A stretch of 41,204 bases of DNA from Gemmatimonadales bacterium (GTDB lineage: Bacteria > Gemmatimonadota > Gemmatimonadetes > Gemmatimonadales > JACORV01): NCBI GenBank assembly GCA_035502185.1, contig DATJUT010000004.1:1-41204 (forward strand), in the 5' to 3' direction. The notes under the pieces are model-generated. The model was not told where the DNA came from and did no database searches. It was given only the letters and a program-made list of their open reading frames with translations. The position numbers and the translations under genes are program-made. Positions 24,938 to 34,119 of the stretch are shown here, in pieces; the stretch's first letter is position 1, and each line of letters begins with the position of its first letter.

Positions 24938-24967
24938 CTGGCGCCTCCCCTGGCGCGGCCGCATATT
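24938..24967 (+). promoter_or_regulatory. Promoter candidate for the FHA-GAF-cyclase gene
   Basis: CATATT at 24962-24967 lies 18 bases after CTGGCG at 24938-24943, a weak -35. The -10 and spacing are as in two other promoter candidates (13742 and 21253). Transcription would start near 24974, about 20 bases before the ATG, and the leader contains GAGGAG. Confidence 0.4.
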
Positions 24968-24994
24968 TTGGGGGTCCGAGGAGCCCGATCCCAG

Positions 24995-26623
24995 ATGAGC
25001 GACGGCTTCAAGCTGGTCAGCACCGCTGGCGACCAATCCATCGACGTCAAGCCGGGCGTCACCCTGGTCGTCGGCCGGGCCGTGAACAGCGACATCCCCA
25101 TCTACGAGCCGACCATCTCGCGCCAGCACGCCCAGCTGAGCGCCGAGGACGGCGGCGTCCGGGTCAAGGACCTCGGCTCCGCCAACGGGACGTTCCTCAA
25201 TGGCAGCCGGGTCAGCGACACGCTGGCGGTGCCCAACGACGTGCTGACCTTCGGCAAGGTCGCCTTCTACGTCCGCGAGCACGCCAAGACGGCCGCGCAG
25301 CCCAAGGACGCGGGCTTCGCCGTGCCCAAGCCGGCCGGCGCCACCATCGTGCGGCAGCTCCCGGTCGGCGAGGTCAGCGGGGTCATCGAGAGCCCGCTCA
25401 AGCGGACCGGCAAGGCCGCGGCGGCGGCCGCGCCGACGGCGGAGGCGACGGCCGAGCCGGCCGCCGCGCGCAGCGCCAAGAAGCTCGAGCTGCTGCTCGA
25501 GATCTCCAAGCAGCTCTCGCGCCAGCTGGAAGTGGACAAGCTGCTCGAGTCGGTGGTGGACTTCACGTTCCAGGTGATGGACGTGGACCGCTGCTCGATC
25601 CTGCTGTGCGAGAAGACCACCGGCGACCTGGTGCCGCGCATCTCCAAGAGCCGCCTCGGCGAGGGCTCCGCGTCGGCCCGCCACGTCCCGCAGTCCATCG
25701 CCCGCAAGGCGGTGAGCGAGCGCGTCGCCATCCTGACCGACAACGCCGCCGAGGACGAGCGCTTCAAGGGCAAGTCCATCCTCCTGCAGAGCGTGCGCTC
25801 GGCCATGGGCGCGCCGCTGATGGGCTCGGACGGCGCCGTGCTCGGCCTCATCTACGTGGACAACCTCACGTCCACCCACGCCTTCACCGACGAGGACCTG
25901 GAGTTCCTCATCGCGTTCTCCGGCGTCGCGTCGGTCGCGATGGAGAACAGCCAGCTGTCCGACCGGATCCGGCGCGAGGCGCTGGTCCTGTCGAACTTCC
26001 AGCGCTACTTCTCGCCCGATCTGGCCAAGCAGATCGCGGAGCACGGGGAGGAGGTCAAGCTGGGCGGCGACAAGCGGCCGGTGGTGATCCTGTTCTCGGA
26101 CATCCGCGGCTTCACGCCGATGTCGGAGAAGATGGAGCCCGACGACGTCGCGCAGCTCCTGCGGGAGTACTTCACCGAGATGGTGGAGATCATCTTCCGC
26201 AACGGCGGCACGCTGGACAAGTTCATCGGCGACGCGATCATGGCCCTGTGGGGCGCGCCGCTGTCGATGGCCGACGACGCGGACAAGGCGATGGCGGCGG
26301 CGATCGAGATGCAGCAGGCCCTGGTGCAGCTGAACCAGCACTGGGAGGCCGGCGGCAAGCCCGCGGTGAACATCGGGATCGGCATCAACTTCGGCGAGGT
26401 GTTCGCGGGCAACGTCGGCAGCGAGCAGCGGCTGGAGTACACCGTCCTCGGCGACGCGGTCAACACGGCCTCCCGGCTGTGCTCCAAGGCCGCCAAGGGC
26501 GAGATCATGATCTCGGAGCCGTTGTACAAGCGGCTGAAGAAGCCGCCCGCGGTCGAGGCCCGCGAGCCGATCCCGCTCAAGGGCAAGTCGAAGCCCGTCG
26601 CCAACTACCTCGCCAAGTACTGA
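24995..26623 (+). CDS. FHA-GAF-class III adenylate/guanylate cyclase
   Basis: A 542-residue signalling protein. Residues 1-95 are an FHA phosphothreonine-binding domain (VVGRAVNSDI, PTISRQHAQLS, SANGTFLNG). An Ala-rich linker leads to a GAF domain at about 165-325 and then a class III cyclase domain at about 360-530. The metal-binding Asp residues are in FSDIRGFT and DKFIGDAIMALWG; LDKFIGD supplies the purine-contacting Lys. The second purine determinant is Thr in EYTVLGDAVNTASRL, as in class IIIb adenylate cyclases, so cAMP is the likely product. No transmembrane helix is seen, so it is cytoplasmic. ATG at 24995 has GAGGAG 11 bases upstream. FHA input implies control by a Ser/Thr kinase, which is not in the window. 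Confidence 0.93.
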   Translation: MSDGFKLVSTAGDQSIDVKPGVTLVVGRAVNSDIPIYEPTISRQHAQLSAEDGGVRVKDLGSANGTFLNGSRVSDTLAVPNDVLTFGKVAFYVREHAKTAAQPKDAGFAVPKPAGATIVRQLPVGEVSGVIESPLKRTGKAAAAAAPTAEATAEPAAARSAKKLELLLEISKQLSRQLEVDKLLESVVDFTFQVMDVDRCSILLCEKTTGDLVPRISKSRLGEGSASARHVPQSIARKAVSERVAILTDNAAEDERFKGKSILLQSVRSAMGAPLMGSDGAVLGLIYVDNLTSTHAFTDEDLEFLIAFSGVASVAMENSQLSDRIRREALVLSNFQRYFSPDLAKQIAEHGEEVKLGGDKRPVVILFSDIRGFTPMSEKMEPDDVAQLLREYFTEMVEIIFRNGGTLDKFIGDAIMALWGAPLSMADDADKAMAAAIEMQQALVQLNQHWEAGGKPAVNIGIGINFGEVFAGNVGSEQRLEYTVLGDAVNTASRLCSKAAKGEIMISEPLYKRLKKPPAVEAREPIPLKGKSKPVANYLAKY

Positions 26624-27388
26624 TTGCCCGCACCGGCGCTCCCCCCGGATTTCGAAACCTGGACCTTCGAGGGCGGCGCGGCCGCGGCGCGGCGCGACGT
26701 CGCCGCGGCCGTGCGGCAGGCGCTGGCCTCGGCCGGCACGCTGTACGCGTGGGCGGCGGCGCGGCCCGGGCGCGCCACCTACATCGGGCGCGGCGAGGCG
26801 TACGGCGTGGCGCTCGGCGGAACGTCCGCCGTGGTGCGCCACGCCCGGCACGGCGGGCTGTTCGCGCCGCTGCTGGGTGACCGGTTCTGGGGCCGGCCCC
26901 GCTTCGAGCGCGAGGCCGAGCTGTCGCGCCGGCTCGCCGAGGGCGGGGTCAGCACGCCCGCGGTCCTCGCCGGCGTGCGCTACGGCGCCGGCTTCGGGCA
27001 TCGCGCCGACGTCGCCACCGAGCAGGTGGCCGGCATCGACCTGGTCGAGCTGTTCTTCGGCGCTCGGCCGCCGGCCGGCGCGGCGCGCACGGCCGTGCTG
27101 GACGTCCTGGGGCGCCTGGTGCGCCGGCTCCACGATCTCGGCTGGGTGCACCCGGACCTGCAGCTTCGCAACCTGGTGGTGAGCGCTCCCGGCGCGGGCG
27201 CTCCCCGCGCCTGGCTCATCGACGTGGACACCTGCCGCCCGATGCGCGGCGACGGCGACGCCGAGCGCGCCCGCAACCTCGCGCGCTTCCAGCGCTCGTG
27301 GGACAAGTGGAACGCGATCCGGGGCGAGCATCTCACGGGCGCCGACCGGGCGCTGTTCAGCGTCGCCTACCTCACGGGGGAGCCGTGA
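26624..27388 (+). CDS. KdkA/WaaP-like lipopolysaccharide core kinase
   Basis: A 254-residue protein-kinase-fold enzyme resembling 3-deoxy-D-manno-octulosonic acid kinase (KdkA) and the WaaP heptose kinases, which phosphorylate sugars of the LPS inner core at the cytoplasmic face. Visible motifs are RATYIGRGEAYGVAL (Gly-rich loop), VVRHARHGG, the catalytic loop LGWVHPDLQLRNLVV with Asp and Asn, and WLIDVDTCRP in the metal-binding position. TTG at 26624 follows directly after the TGA of the cyclase gene, so initiation is probably by reinitiation. Its 3' end overlaps the heptosyltransferase gene as GTGA. The LPS neighbour supports the role; the exact sugar substrate cannot be read. Confidence 0.82.
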   Translation: MPAPALPPDFETWTFEGGAAAARRDVAAAVRQALASAGTLYAWAAARPGRATYIGRGEAYGVALGGTSAVVRHARHGGLFAPLLGDRFWGRPRFEREAELSRRLAEGGVSTPAVLAGVRYGAGFGHRADVATEQVAGIDLVELFFGARPPAGAARTAVLDVLGRLVRRLHDLGWVHPDLQLRNLVVSAPGAGAPRAWLIDVDTCRPMRGDGDAERARNLARFQRSWDKWNAIRGEHLTGADRALFSVAYLTGEP

Positions 27389-28458
27389 AGCCGCTGCCTC
27401 CCTGGACGGGCGGCCGTCTCGGCATCGTGATGATGAGCGCGCTGGGCGACGCGGTGCACGTGCTGCCGCTGCTGGACGCCCTCAAGCGTCACGCGCCCGC
27501 CACCCACGTCACCTGGGTGCTGCAGCCGGGGCCCGCGCTGATGGTCCGGGGCCACCCGCTGGTGGACGACGTCGTCGTCTTCCAGCGCGCGCTCGGGCTC
27601 GGCGCCTATGCCGACGTGCGGCGCCAGCTCAAGGCGCGGCCGTTCGACCTGCTGCTCAACCTCCAGGTGTACTTCAAGGCGGGCATCGTCACCCGGCTGG
27701 CGCGGGCCCCGGTCAAGCTCGGCTTCGACTTCGCGCGCTCGCGCGACGGCAACTGGCTGTTCACCACGCACCGGATCCCGCCGCACCCGCCGCAGCACGT
27801 CCAGGACCAGTACTTCGAGTTCATCGAATGCCTCGGCGTGCCGCACGGCGAGCCGCGCTGGAACCTCGGGCCGAACGGGGAGGAGCGCGCGGCCGCCCAC
27901 GCGCTCGTGGCCGACGCCGGGAACGGGCCCCTGGTGGGGCTGGTGGTCGCCTCCAGCAAGCGGGAAAAGAACTGGATGCCGGAGCGCTACGCCCAGACGG
28001 CGACCGCTCTGGTGCGCGAGACCGGGGCGCGCTGCGTGCTGCTGGGCGGCACCACGGCCATCGAGCGGGAGGCCGCCGATGGCATTCTGGAGCGCGCCGG
28101 CGGGCAGCCCATCGACGCGCTCGGGAGCGGGCTCAGAACGCTGCTCGGCCTGATCGACGCCTGCGACGTCGTGATCTCGCCGGACACCGGCCCGCTGCAC
28201 ATGGCGGTCGCGATGAACGTGCCGGCGGTCGGGCTGTACGGCTACAACAACCCGAAGCGGGTGGGGCCGTACCGGCGGTTCACGGACCTGCTGGTAGACG
28301 CCTACGGCGATCCCGGCGAGGACTACCCGGTTTCGATGGAGCACCGCCTGGGGCGGATGGCGCGGATCCGGACGGAGGACGTGGTCGAGAAGGTGCGGCT
28401 GGCCCTGGCGCGCTACGCGCAGGGCCCTCCGTGGCGGCGGGCTAGAGCGCCGGCGTGA
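27385..28458 (+). CDS. Glycosyltransferase family 9 (heptosyltransferase-like)
   Basis: A 357-residue GT9 protein with two Rossmann halves. The N-terminal LGIVMMSALGDAVHVLPLLD matches the donor-site start of ADP-heptose:LPS heptosyltransferases; the C-terminal half has GLVVASSKREKNWMPERYAQ, a gap-conserved LLGGTTAIE, and the signature ISPDTGPLHMAVAMNVPAVG. These enzymes add heptose to the LPS inner core in the cytoplasm. GTG at 27385 overlaps the TGA of the kinase gene (GTGA). Together with that kinase it forms an LPS core module. The 3' end overlaps the convergent maf gene by 17 bases. Confidence 0.92.
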   Translation: MKPLPPWTGGRLGIVMMSALGDAVHVLPLLDALKRHAPATHVTWVLQPGPALMVRGHPLVDDVVVFQRALGLGAYADVRRQLKARPFDLLLNLQVYFKAGIVTRLARAPVKLGFDFARSRDGNWLFTTHRIPPHPPQHVQDQYFEFIECLGVPHGEPRWNLGPNGEERAAAHALVADAGNGPLVGLVVASSKREKNWMPERYAQTATALVRETGARCVLLGGTTAIEREAADGILERAGGQPIDALGSGLRTLLGLIDACDVVISPDTGPLHMAVAMNVPAVGLYGYNNPKRVGPYRRFTDLLVDAYGDPGEDYPVSMEHRLGRMARIRTEDVVEKVRLALARYAQGPPWRRARAPA

Positions 28459-29065
28459 CCTTCCCGAACCGGTAGCGCAGACCGACCCGGCCGAGCAGGT
28501 CCACCAGCAGGCCGAGCGCCAGTCCCATCACCGTGAAGTAGTCGCCCTCGATCCGCTCGACCAGCACCGCGCCGTAGCCCTGGACGCCGTAGGCGCCGGC
28601 CTTGTCCAGCGGCTCGCCGGTCGCGAGGTACTCGCCGATCGTTGCGTCGTCCAGCGCGCGGAACCTCACCCGCGTGCGCGAGGTGCCCGAGGCGGCCTTC
28701 CCGTCGTACGCGACCGCCACGCCGGTGAACACCTCGTGCTCGCGGCCCGCGAGGCGGCGCAGCATCGCGCCCGCCTCCGTGGCGTCGGCGGGCTTGCCCA
28801 GAATCGCGCCGTCCACGACCACGATGGTATCGGCCCCGATCGCCACGGCGCCCGCCCGCACGCGCGCCGCCGCCTTTTCGCGCGCCAGCCGCTCGGCGTG
28901 GGCCGCCGGCGGCTCGCCGTTGCGCCACGTCTCGTCGAGATCGGCGGGGGCCACTTCGAAGTCCAGCCCCAGCAGCGTCAGCAGCTCGCGGCGGCGGGGC
29001 GAGGACGACGCGAGCACGATCGGCACCCCGTGGCCGGCACTCACCACTCGCTTCTCACCGCTCAC
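28442..29065 (-). CDS. maf: Maf-like nucleotide pyrophosphatase
   Basis: A 207-residue protein of the Maf family, which hydrolyses the phosphoanhydride of non-canonical or modified nucleoside triphosphates (dTTP/UTP or m7GTP subtypes). It shows LASSSPRRRELLTLLG near residue 18, AIGADTIVVVDG and LGKPAD, HEVFTGVAV, and YGVQGYGAVLVERIEGDYFT near the C-terminus, which resembles the dTTP/UTP (YhdE) subtype. The 5' end lies in a GTGAG repeat, with three possible in-frame GTG starts at 29065, 29047 and 29044; the latter two lose only the non-homologous first residues. The gene follows dtd on the minus strand. Confidence 0.93.
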   Translation of the reverse strand: MSGEKRVVSAGHGVPIVLASSSPRRRELLTLLGLDFEVAPADLDETWRNGEPPAAHAERLAREKAAARVRAGAVAIGADTIVVVDGAILGKPADATEAGAMLRRLAGREHEVFTGVAVAYDGKAASGTSRTRVRFRALDDATIGEYLATGEPLDKAGAYGVQGYGAVLVERIEGDYFTVMGLALGLLVDLLGRVGLRYRFGKVTPAL

Positions 29066-29118
29066 CTCGCCCTCTCACTCTTCACCCCGCCTTCTCACCT
29101 CTCACCCCGCACCTCTCA
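29041..29118. repeat. GTGAG-unit repeat between dtd and maf
   Basis: Eight copies of TCAC preceded by C or T within 78 bases on the plus strand (on the minus strand GTGAG/GTGAA units such as GTGAGAGG, GTGAGAAG and GTGAAGAG, separated by short G-rich spacers). On the minus strand the array starts at the TGA stop of dtd and runs into the start of maf. It is a degenerate array, not a CRISPR: the units are too short and there are no spacers. It resembles the repeat at 6667-6722. Confidence 0.75.
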
Positions 29119-29556
29119 CGCCTTCTCGAGTACCAGCGTCACCGGCCCCTCGTTCACCATCTCCACCTCCATCATCGCGCCGAACCGCCCGGTCTCGACC
29201 GGCAGCCCGCGCTCCCGCAGCATCGCCACGAACCGGTCGTACAGCGCCTCCGCCTCCCCGGGCGGCGCCGCGCCGACGAACGAGGGCCGCCGGCCCTTCG
29301 ACGCGTCGCCGTACAGCGTGAACTGCGAGATCACCAGGACGCCGCCCCCCACCTCGGCCAGGGGCAGGTTCATCTTGCCTTCCGCGTCGCCGAACACCCG
29401 CAGCCCCGCGATCTTGTCCGCCATCCACGCCAGGGCCGGCTCGGCGTCGCCCGGTGCGAAGCCCGCCAGCACGACGAAGCCGCGCCCGATCCCGCCGACG
29501 GTCTGGCCGTCGACGCGGACCGCGGCGCGGCTCACGCGCTGCAGCACCACCCGCAC
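29116..29556 (-). CDS. dtd: D-aminoacyl-tRNA deacylase
   Basis: A 146-residue DTD that removes D-amino acids wrongly attached to tRNA in the cytoplasm. It begins RVVLQRVSRAAVRVDGQTVG and has SQFTLYGDASKGRRPSF and the cis-proline motif in NEGPVTLVLEKA. In most homologues the last motif is NDGPVT, so Asp is replaced by Glu here, a mild change next to the Gly-cisPro substrate gate. GTG at 29556 is 3 bases from the stop of glmS, so dtd is co-transcribed after glmS. The stop codon is the first unit of the GTGAG repeat. Confidence 0.95.
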   Translation of the reverse strand: MRVVLQRVSRAAVRVDGQTVGGIGRGFVVLAGFAPGDAEPALAWMADKIAGLRVFGDAEGKMNLPLAEVGGGVLVISQFTLYGDASKGRRPSFVGAAPPGEAEALYDRFVAMLRERGLPVETGRFGAMMEVEMVNEGPVTLVLEKA

Positions 29557-29559
29557 GGG

Positions 29560-31386
<1,827 letters not shown>

Positions 31387-31390
31387 GCCG

Positions 31391-32743
31391 CTACCTCCCG
31401 CTCTCGGCCAGCGCCGCCCTGCCGCGCTCCACCAGCGCCTCCGCGTCCTGCCGCGTCGGCGCCTCCGCGATGATCCTCACGACCGGCTCGGTGCCCGAGG
31501 GCCGCACGTGCACCCAGCGATCCGCCAGCGCCAGCCGCAAACCGTCCTGCCGGTCCGCCGCGGCCCCCGTCACCGCCGCGCTCAGCGCGGCGTAGCACGG
31601 CTCCAGCGATCCGGAGGGCCGGGCCACCTTGGCCTTAACAATAGTGTAGCGCGGCGCGGAGTTCACCAGCGCCGCCACGCTCCCGCCCCGGTCCGCGAGG
31701 AGCGCCAGCGCCAGCGTGGCCGCCACGGGCGCGTCGCGCCCCAGGTGCACCTCCGGCAGGATGACGCCGCCGTTCCCCTCCCCGCCGATCACCGCGCCGC
31801 ACTCGGCCATCCGCTCCACGACGTTCGCCTCGCCCACCGGCGCGCGCTCGACCGCCGCGCCGTGCGCGCGCGCCGCGTCGTCCACCACCAGGCTGGTCGA
31901 GAGGTTGGTCACCACCGGGCCACGCCGCCGCGCCAGCACCGCCCGGACGGCGAATGCGAGCGTGTAGTCCTCGCCGATCGGGCGGCCGGCCTCGTCCACC
32001 AGGGCCAGCCGGTCCACGTCCGGATCCACCGCGATCCCGAGGTCGCTCTTCGTCCGCTGCACCAGCGCGCCCAGCTCGCCGAGATGCTCGGGGATCGGCT
32101 CGGGCTCGCGCGGGAAGCGCCCGTCCGGCTCGAGGTGGATCGCCTGCACGGCGCAGCCCAGCTCCTCCAGAAGCGCCGGCATGATCGTCGCGCCGGCGCC
32201 GCGCACGCAGTCCAGGCCCACCCGGAAGCGGCGCCGGCGGATCGCGGCCAGGTCGAGCCAGGGCAGGCCCAGCACCCGGTCGAGGTGCCGCCGCACGGCG
32301 CCCTCGTCGCGCCGCCGCGTGCCGGGGCGCGCAGCGGGACGCTCGCCGCCCGCGTCCACCAGCGCGAAGAACTCCTCCGCCTGCCCCTTGGCGAGAAAGC
32401 GGCCGCCGCTGCCCACGAACTTGAGGGCGTTCCACTCGACGGGATTGTGGCTCGCGGTGACGACGATCCCGCCGCCCAGCCCGCCCTCCAGCGTCTCCAC
32501 CGCCAGCTGGGCGGTCGGCGTCGGCACCATCCCCAGGTCCACGACGTCCACCCCCGCGGCCACCAGGCCCTCCGCCGCGGCCGCCACGAAGGCAGGGCCC
32601 GACTGGCGCGAGTCCCGCGCCAGCGCCACCGTCCGACCGCCGCGGCCCGCGACCCAGGCGCCGAACGCCTGCGCGTACCGCGTCACCACGGCCGGCACCA
32701 GGTCCTCCCCCACGATGCCGCGGAGGCCCGACACCGAGCGCAT
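31391..32743 (-). CDS. glmM: Phosphoglucosamine mutase-like phosphohexomutase (archaeal-type GlmM)
   Basis: A 450-residue alpha-D-phosphohexomutase. The phosphoserine is Ser98 in VVTASHNP, the metal loop is DPDVDRLAL, the sugar loop is GGEGNGG and the phosphate loop is RPSGTEPVVRII. The GGEGNGG loop differs from bacterial GlmM (usually GEQSGH) and is like archaeal enzymes that act as phosphoglucosamine/phosphoglucomutase. The position directly before glmS strongly suggests glucosamine-6-phosphate to glucosamine-1-phosphate. ATG at 32743 gives RSVSGLRGIVGEDL, typical of the family. The start is 11 bases after the stop of the HD-GYP gene, so the operon probably begins upstream of 33837. Confidence 0.9.
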   Translation of the reverse strand: MRSVSGLRGIVGEDLVPAVVTRYAQAFGAWVAGRGGRTVALARDSRQSGPAFVAAAAEGLVAAGVDVVDLGMVPTPTAQLAVETLEGGLGGGIVVTASHNPVEWNALKFVGSGGRFLAKGQAEEFFALVDAGGERPAARPGTRRRDEGAVRRHLDRVLGLPWLDLAAIRRRRFRVGLDCVRGAGATIMPALLEELGCAVQAIHLEPDGRFPREPEPIPEHLGELGALVQRTKSDLGIAVDPDVDRLALVDEAGRPIGEDYTLAFAVRAVLARRRGPVVTNLSTSLVVDDAARAHGAAVERAPVGEANVVERMAECGAVIGGEGNGGVILPEVHLGRDAPVAATLALALLADRGGSVAALVNSAPRYTIVKAKVARPSGSLEPCYAALSAAVTGAAADRQDGLRLALADRWVHVRPSGTEPVVRIIAEAPTRQDAEALVERGRAALAESGR

Positions 32744-32754
32744 CAGGTTCGAGG

Positions 32755-33837
32755 TCAGCGGGAGAGCGCGGCCACCGCGGCGTCGTGCAGGGCGCCGACG
32801 GGGATGGGGGTGGCGATGGGGAGCGCCGTGAGGTCGGCGAAGGACCGCTCGAACGCCGCGACCACGGCCGGGTCGAACTGGCGGCCCGCCTCCTTGCGCA
32901 GCTCGTCCATCACCGACGGCGGCGGCAGCGGCGGCCGGTAGGCGCGGCCGGTGGTCATGGCGTCGAACGCGTCCACCACGGTCACGATGCGGGCCGCGAA
33001 CGGGATGGCCTCGCCCGCGAGGCCGTCCGGCAACCCGCCGCCGTCGACCCGCTCGTGGTGCGACCGCACCACCTGGAGGATGCGCGGCCGGTCCTTGAGG
33101 AGCGGCGTCAGGATCTTCTCGCCGATGACCGTGTGCTCCATGATGTGCAGGTACTCGTCCTCGGTCAGCTTCGCGGGCTTGTTCAGCACCGACTCCCGCA
33201 CGCCGATCTTCCCCACGTCGTGCAGCTCCGCGCCGATCCGCAGCTCCTCGAGCGCCGCCGCATCCAGCCCCAGCGCCCGCGCGACCGTCGTCGCGTAGCT
33301 GGCCACGCGCGCGGAGTGGCCCCGCGTGTAGGGGTCCTTCGCCTCGAGCGCGTGCGCCAGCGACTGCACGCCGACGACGAACAGCTCCTCGATGCGCCGG
33401 GCCTGCACGTCGACCTTGCGCTCGAGGTTCTGCTGGTAGTCCCGGTTCTCCAGGATGAGGCGGCGCTTCTCCAGCGCCTGGCGCACCCGTGCCTGGACGT
33501 CCTCGACCTGGAACGGCTTGGCGACGTAGTCCAGCGCACCCTGCGTCAGGCACCAGATCGCGCTCTTCACGTCCGAGACCGCCGTCACCATCACCACGGC
33601 AGTGTCGGGCCACCGCCGGCGCACCTCCGGCAGCAGCTGCATGCCGTCCATCTCCGGCATCCGGATGTCGCTGACCACCAGGTCCGCCGGCACCCGCTCC
33701 AGCTCGGCCAGGGCCTCGCGGCCGTTGCCGGCCTGCCGGCAGGCGAACCCCTCGCCGGTCAGGAGCCGCGCCAGGATGCTCCGCAGGTGCGGCTCGTCGT
33801 CCACCACCAGGCAGCTCATCGCGCGGTCGCCGCTCAC
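32755..33837 (-). CDS. Response regulator with HD-GYP domain (cyclic di-GMP phosphodiesterase type)
   Basis: A 360-residue protein. Residues 7-125 are a receiver domain (CLVVDDEP, phosphoacceptor Asp in LVVSDIRMPEMDG, MVTAVSD, YVAKPFQ). After a coiled linker, residues 155-345 form an HD-GYP domain with HDVGKIG and SHHERVDGGGLPDGLAGEAIP. The GYP signature reads GLP, a common variation that keeps the metal-binding residues. Such proteins degrade cyclic di-GMP upon phosphorylation. GTG at 33837 or ATG at 33819 (MSCLVVDDE) can be the start. It is the first gene of the cluster leading to GlmM, glmS, dtd and maf, an unexpected lead for cell-wall sugar genes. No cognate kinase is adjacent. Confidence 0.92.
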   Translation of the reverse strand: MSGDRAMSCLVVDDEPHLRSILARLLTGEGFACRQAGNGREALAELERVPADLVVSDIRMPEMDGMQLLPEVRRRWPDTAVVMVTAVSDVKSAIWCLTQGALDYVAKPFQVEDVQARVRQALEKRRLILENRDYQQNLERKVDVQARRIEELFVVGVQSLAHALEAKDPYTRGHSARVASYATTVARALGLDAAALEELRIGAELHDVGKIGVRESVLNKPAKLTEDEYLHIMEHTVIGEKILTPLLKDRPRILQVVRSHHERVDGGGLPDGLAGEAIPFAARIVTVVDAFDAMTTGRAYRPPLPPPSVMDELRKEAGRQFDPAVVAAFERSFADLTALPIATPIPVGALHDAAVAALSR

Positions 33838-34119
33838 GCGCCTAGCCTAAGACCGCGCCCGACCGGGTGTCAACAGCGTGTAGGGACCTTCGCACGGCGC
33901 CCCCCCGCCGGGCGCGGCGTAGGCGAGCCGGTTCGTGGGCCGCCGTTCGCGCCGCCGGCCGCCGGCCGAAGGCCGGCCGACACTCGCCGCCCCCAGGCGG
34001 GCGGCGTCCTGCCGGCCCACGGGCCGCCTCCGCCCGGTGGAGCGCGAGCCGCCGCCGCTTGCTGGCGCACGGGCCCCCGGTGTAAGGTTCGCCGGAATCT
34101 CCTCATCGCCGAGCCGTGC
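33838..34119 (+). promoter_or_regulatory. Divergent intergenic region with GC hairpins and a weak promoter
   Basis: This is the largest gene-free stretch (282 bases). It holds a perfect 7-bp hairpin GCCGGCC-GAA-GGCCGGC (33961-33977) and an 8-bp hairpin CGCCGCCC/GGGCGGCG (33985-34006). TTGCTG (34059-34064) and TGTAAG (34081-34086), 16 bases apart, are a weak promoter candidate for the PLP-enzyme gene. I see no SAM-type riboswitch. The promoter for the HD-GYP gene must lie at the left end but is not evident. Confidence 0.35.

Noticed and set aside
23411-27331. A 1306-codon open frame on the minus strand
   Set aside because: It is antisense to trpE, the cyclase and the kinase gene, all of which have clear family motifs. 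Its translation is low-complexity and has no domain.
29041-29118. Repeat array as a CRISPR
   Set aside because: Units are 5-8 bases, with no spacers of constant length, and no cas genes are present.
33838-34119. SAM riboswitch upstream of the Cys/Met PLP enzyme
   Set aside because: None of the conserved core segments of SAM-I or SAM-II riboswitches is visible; only GC-rich simple hairpins.
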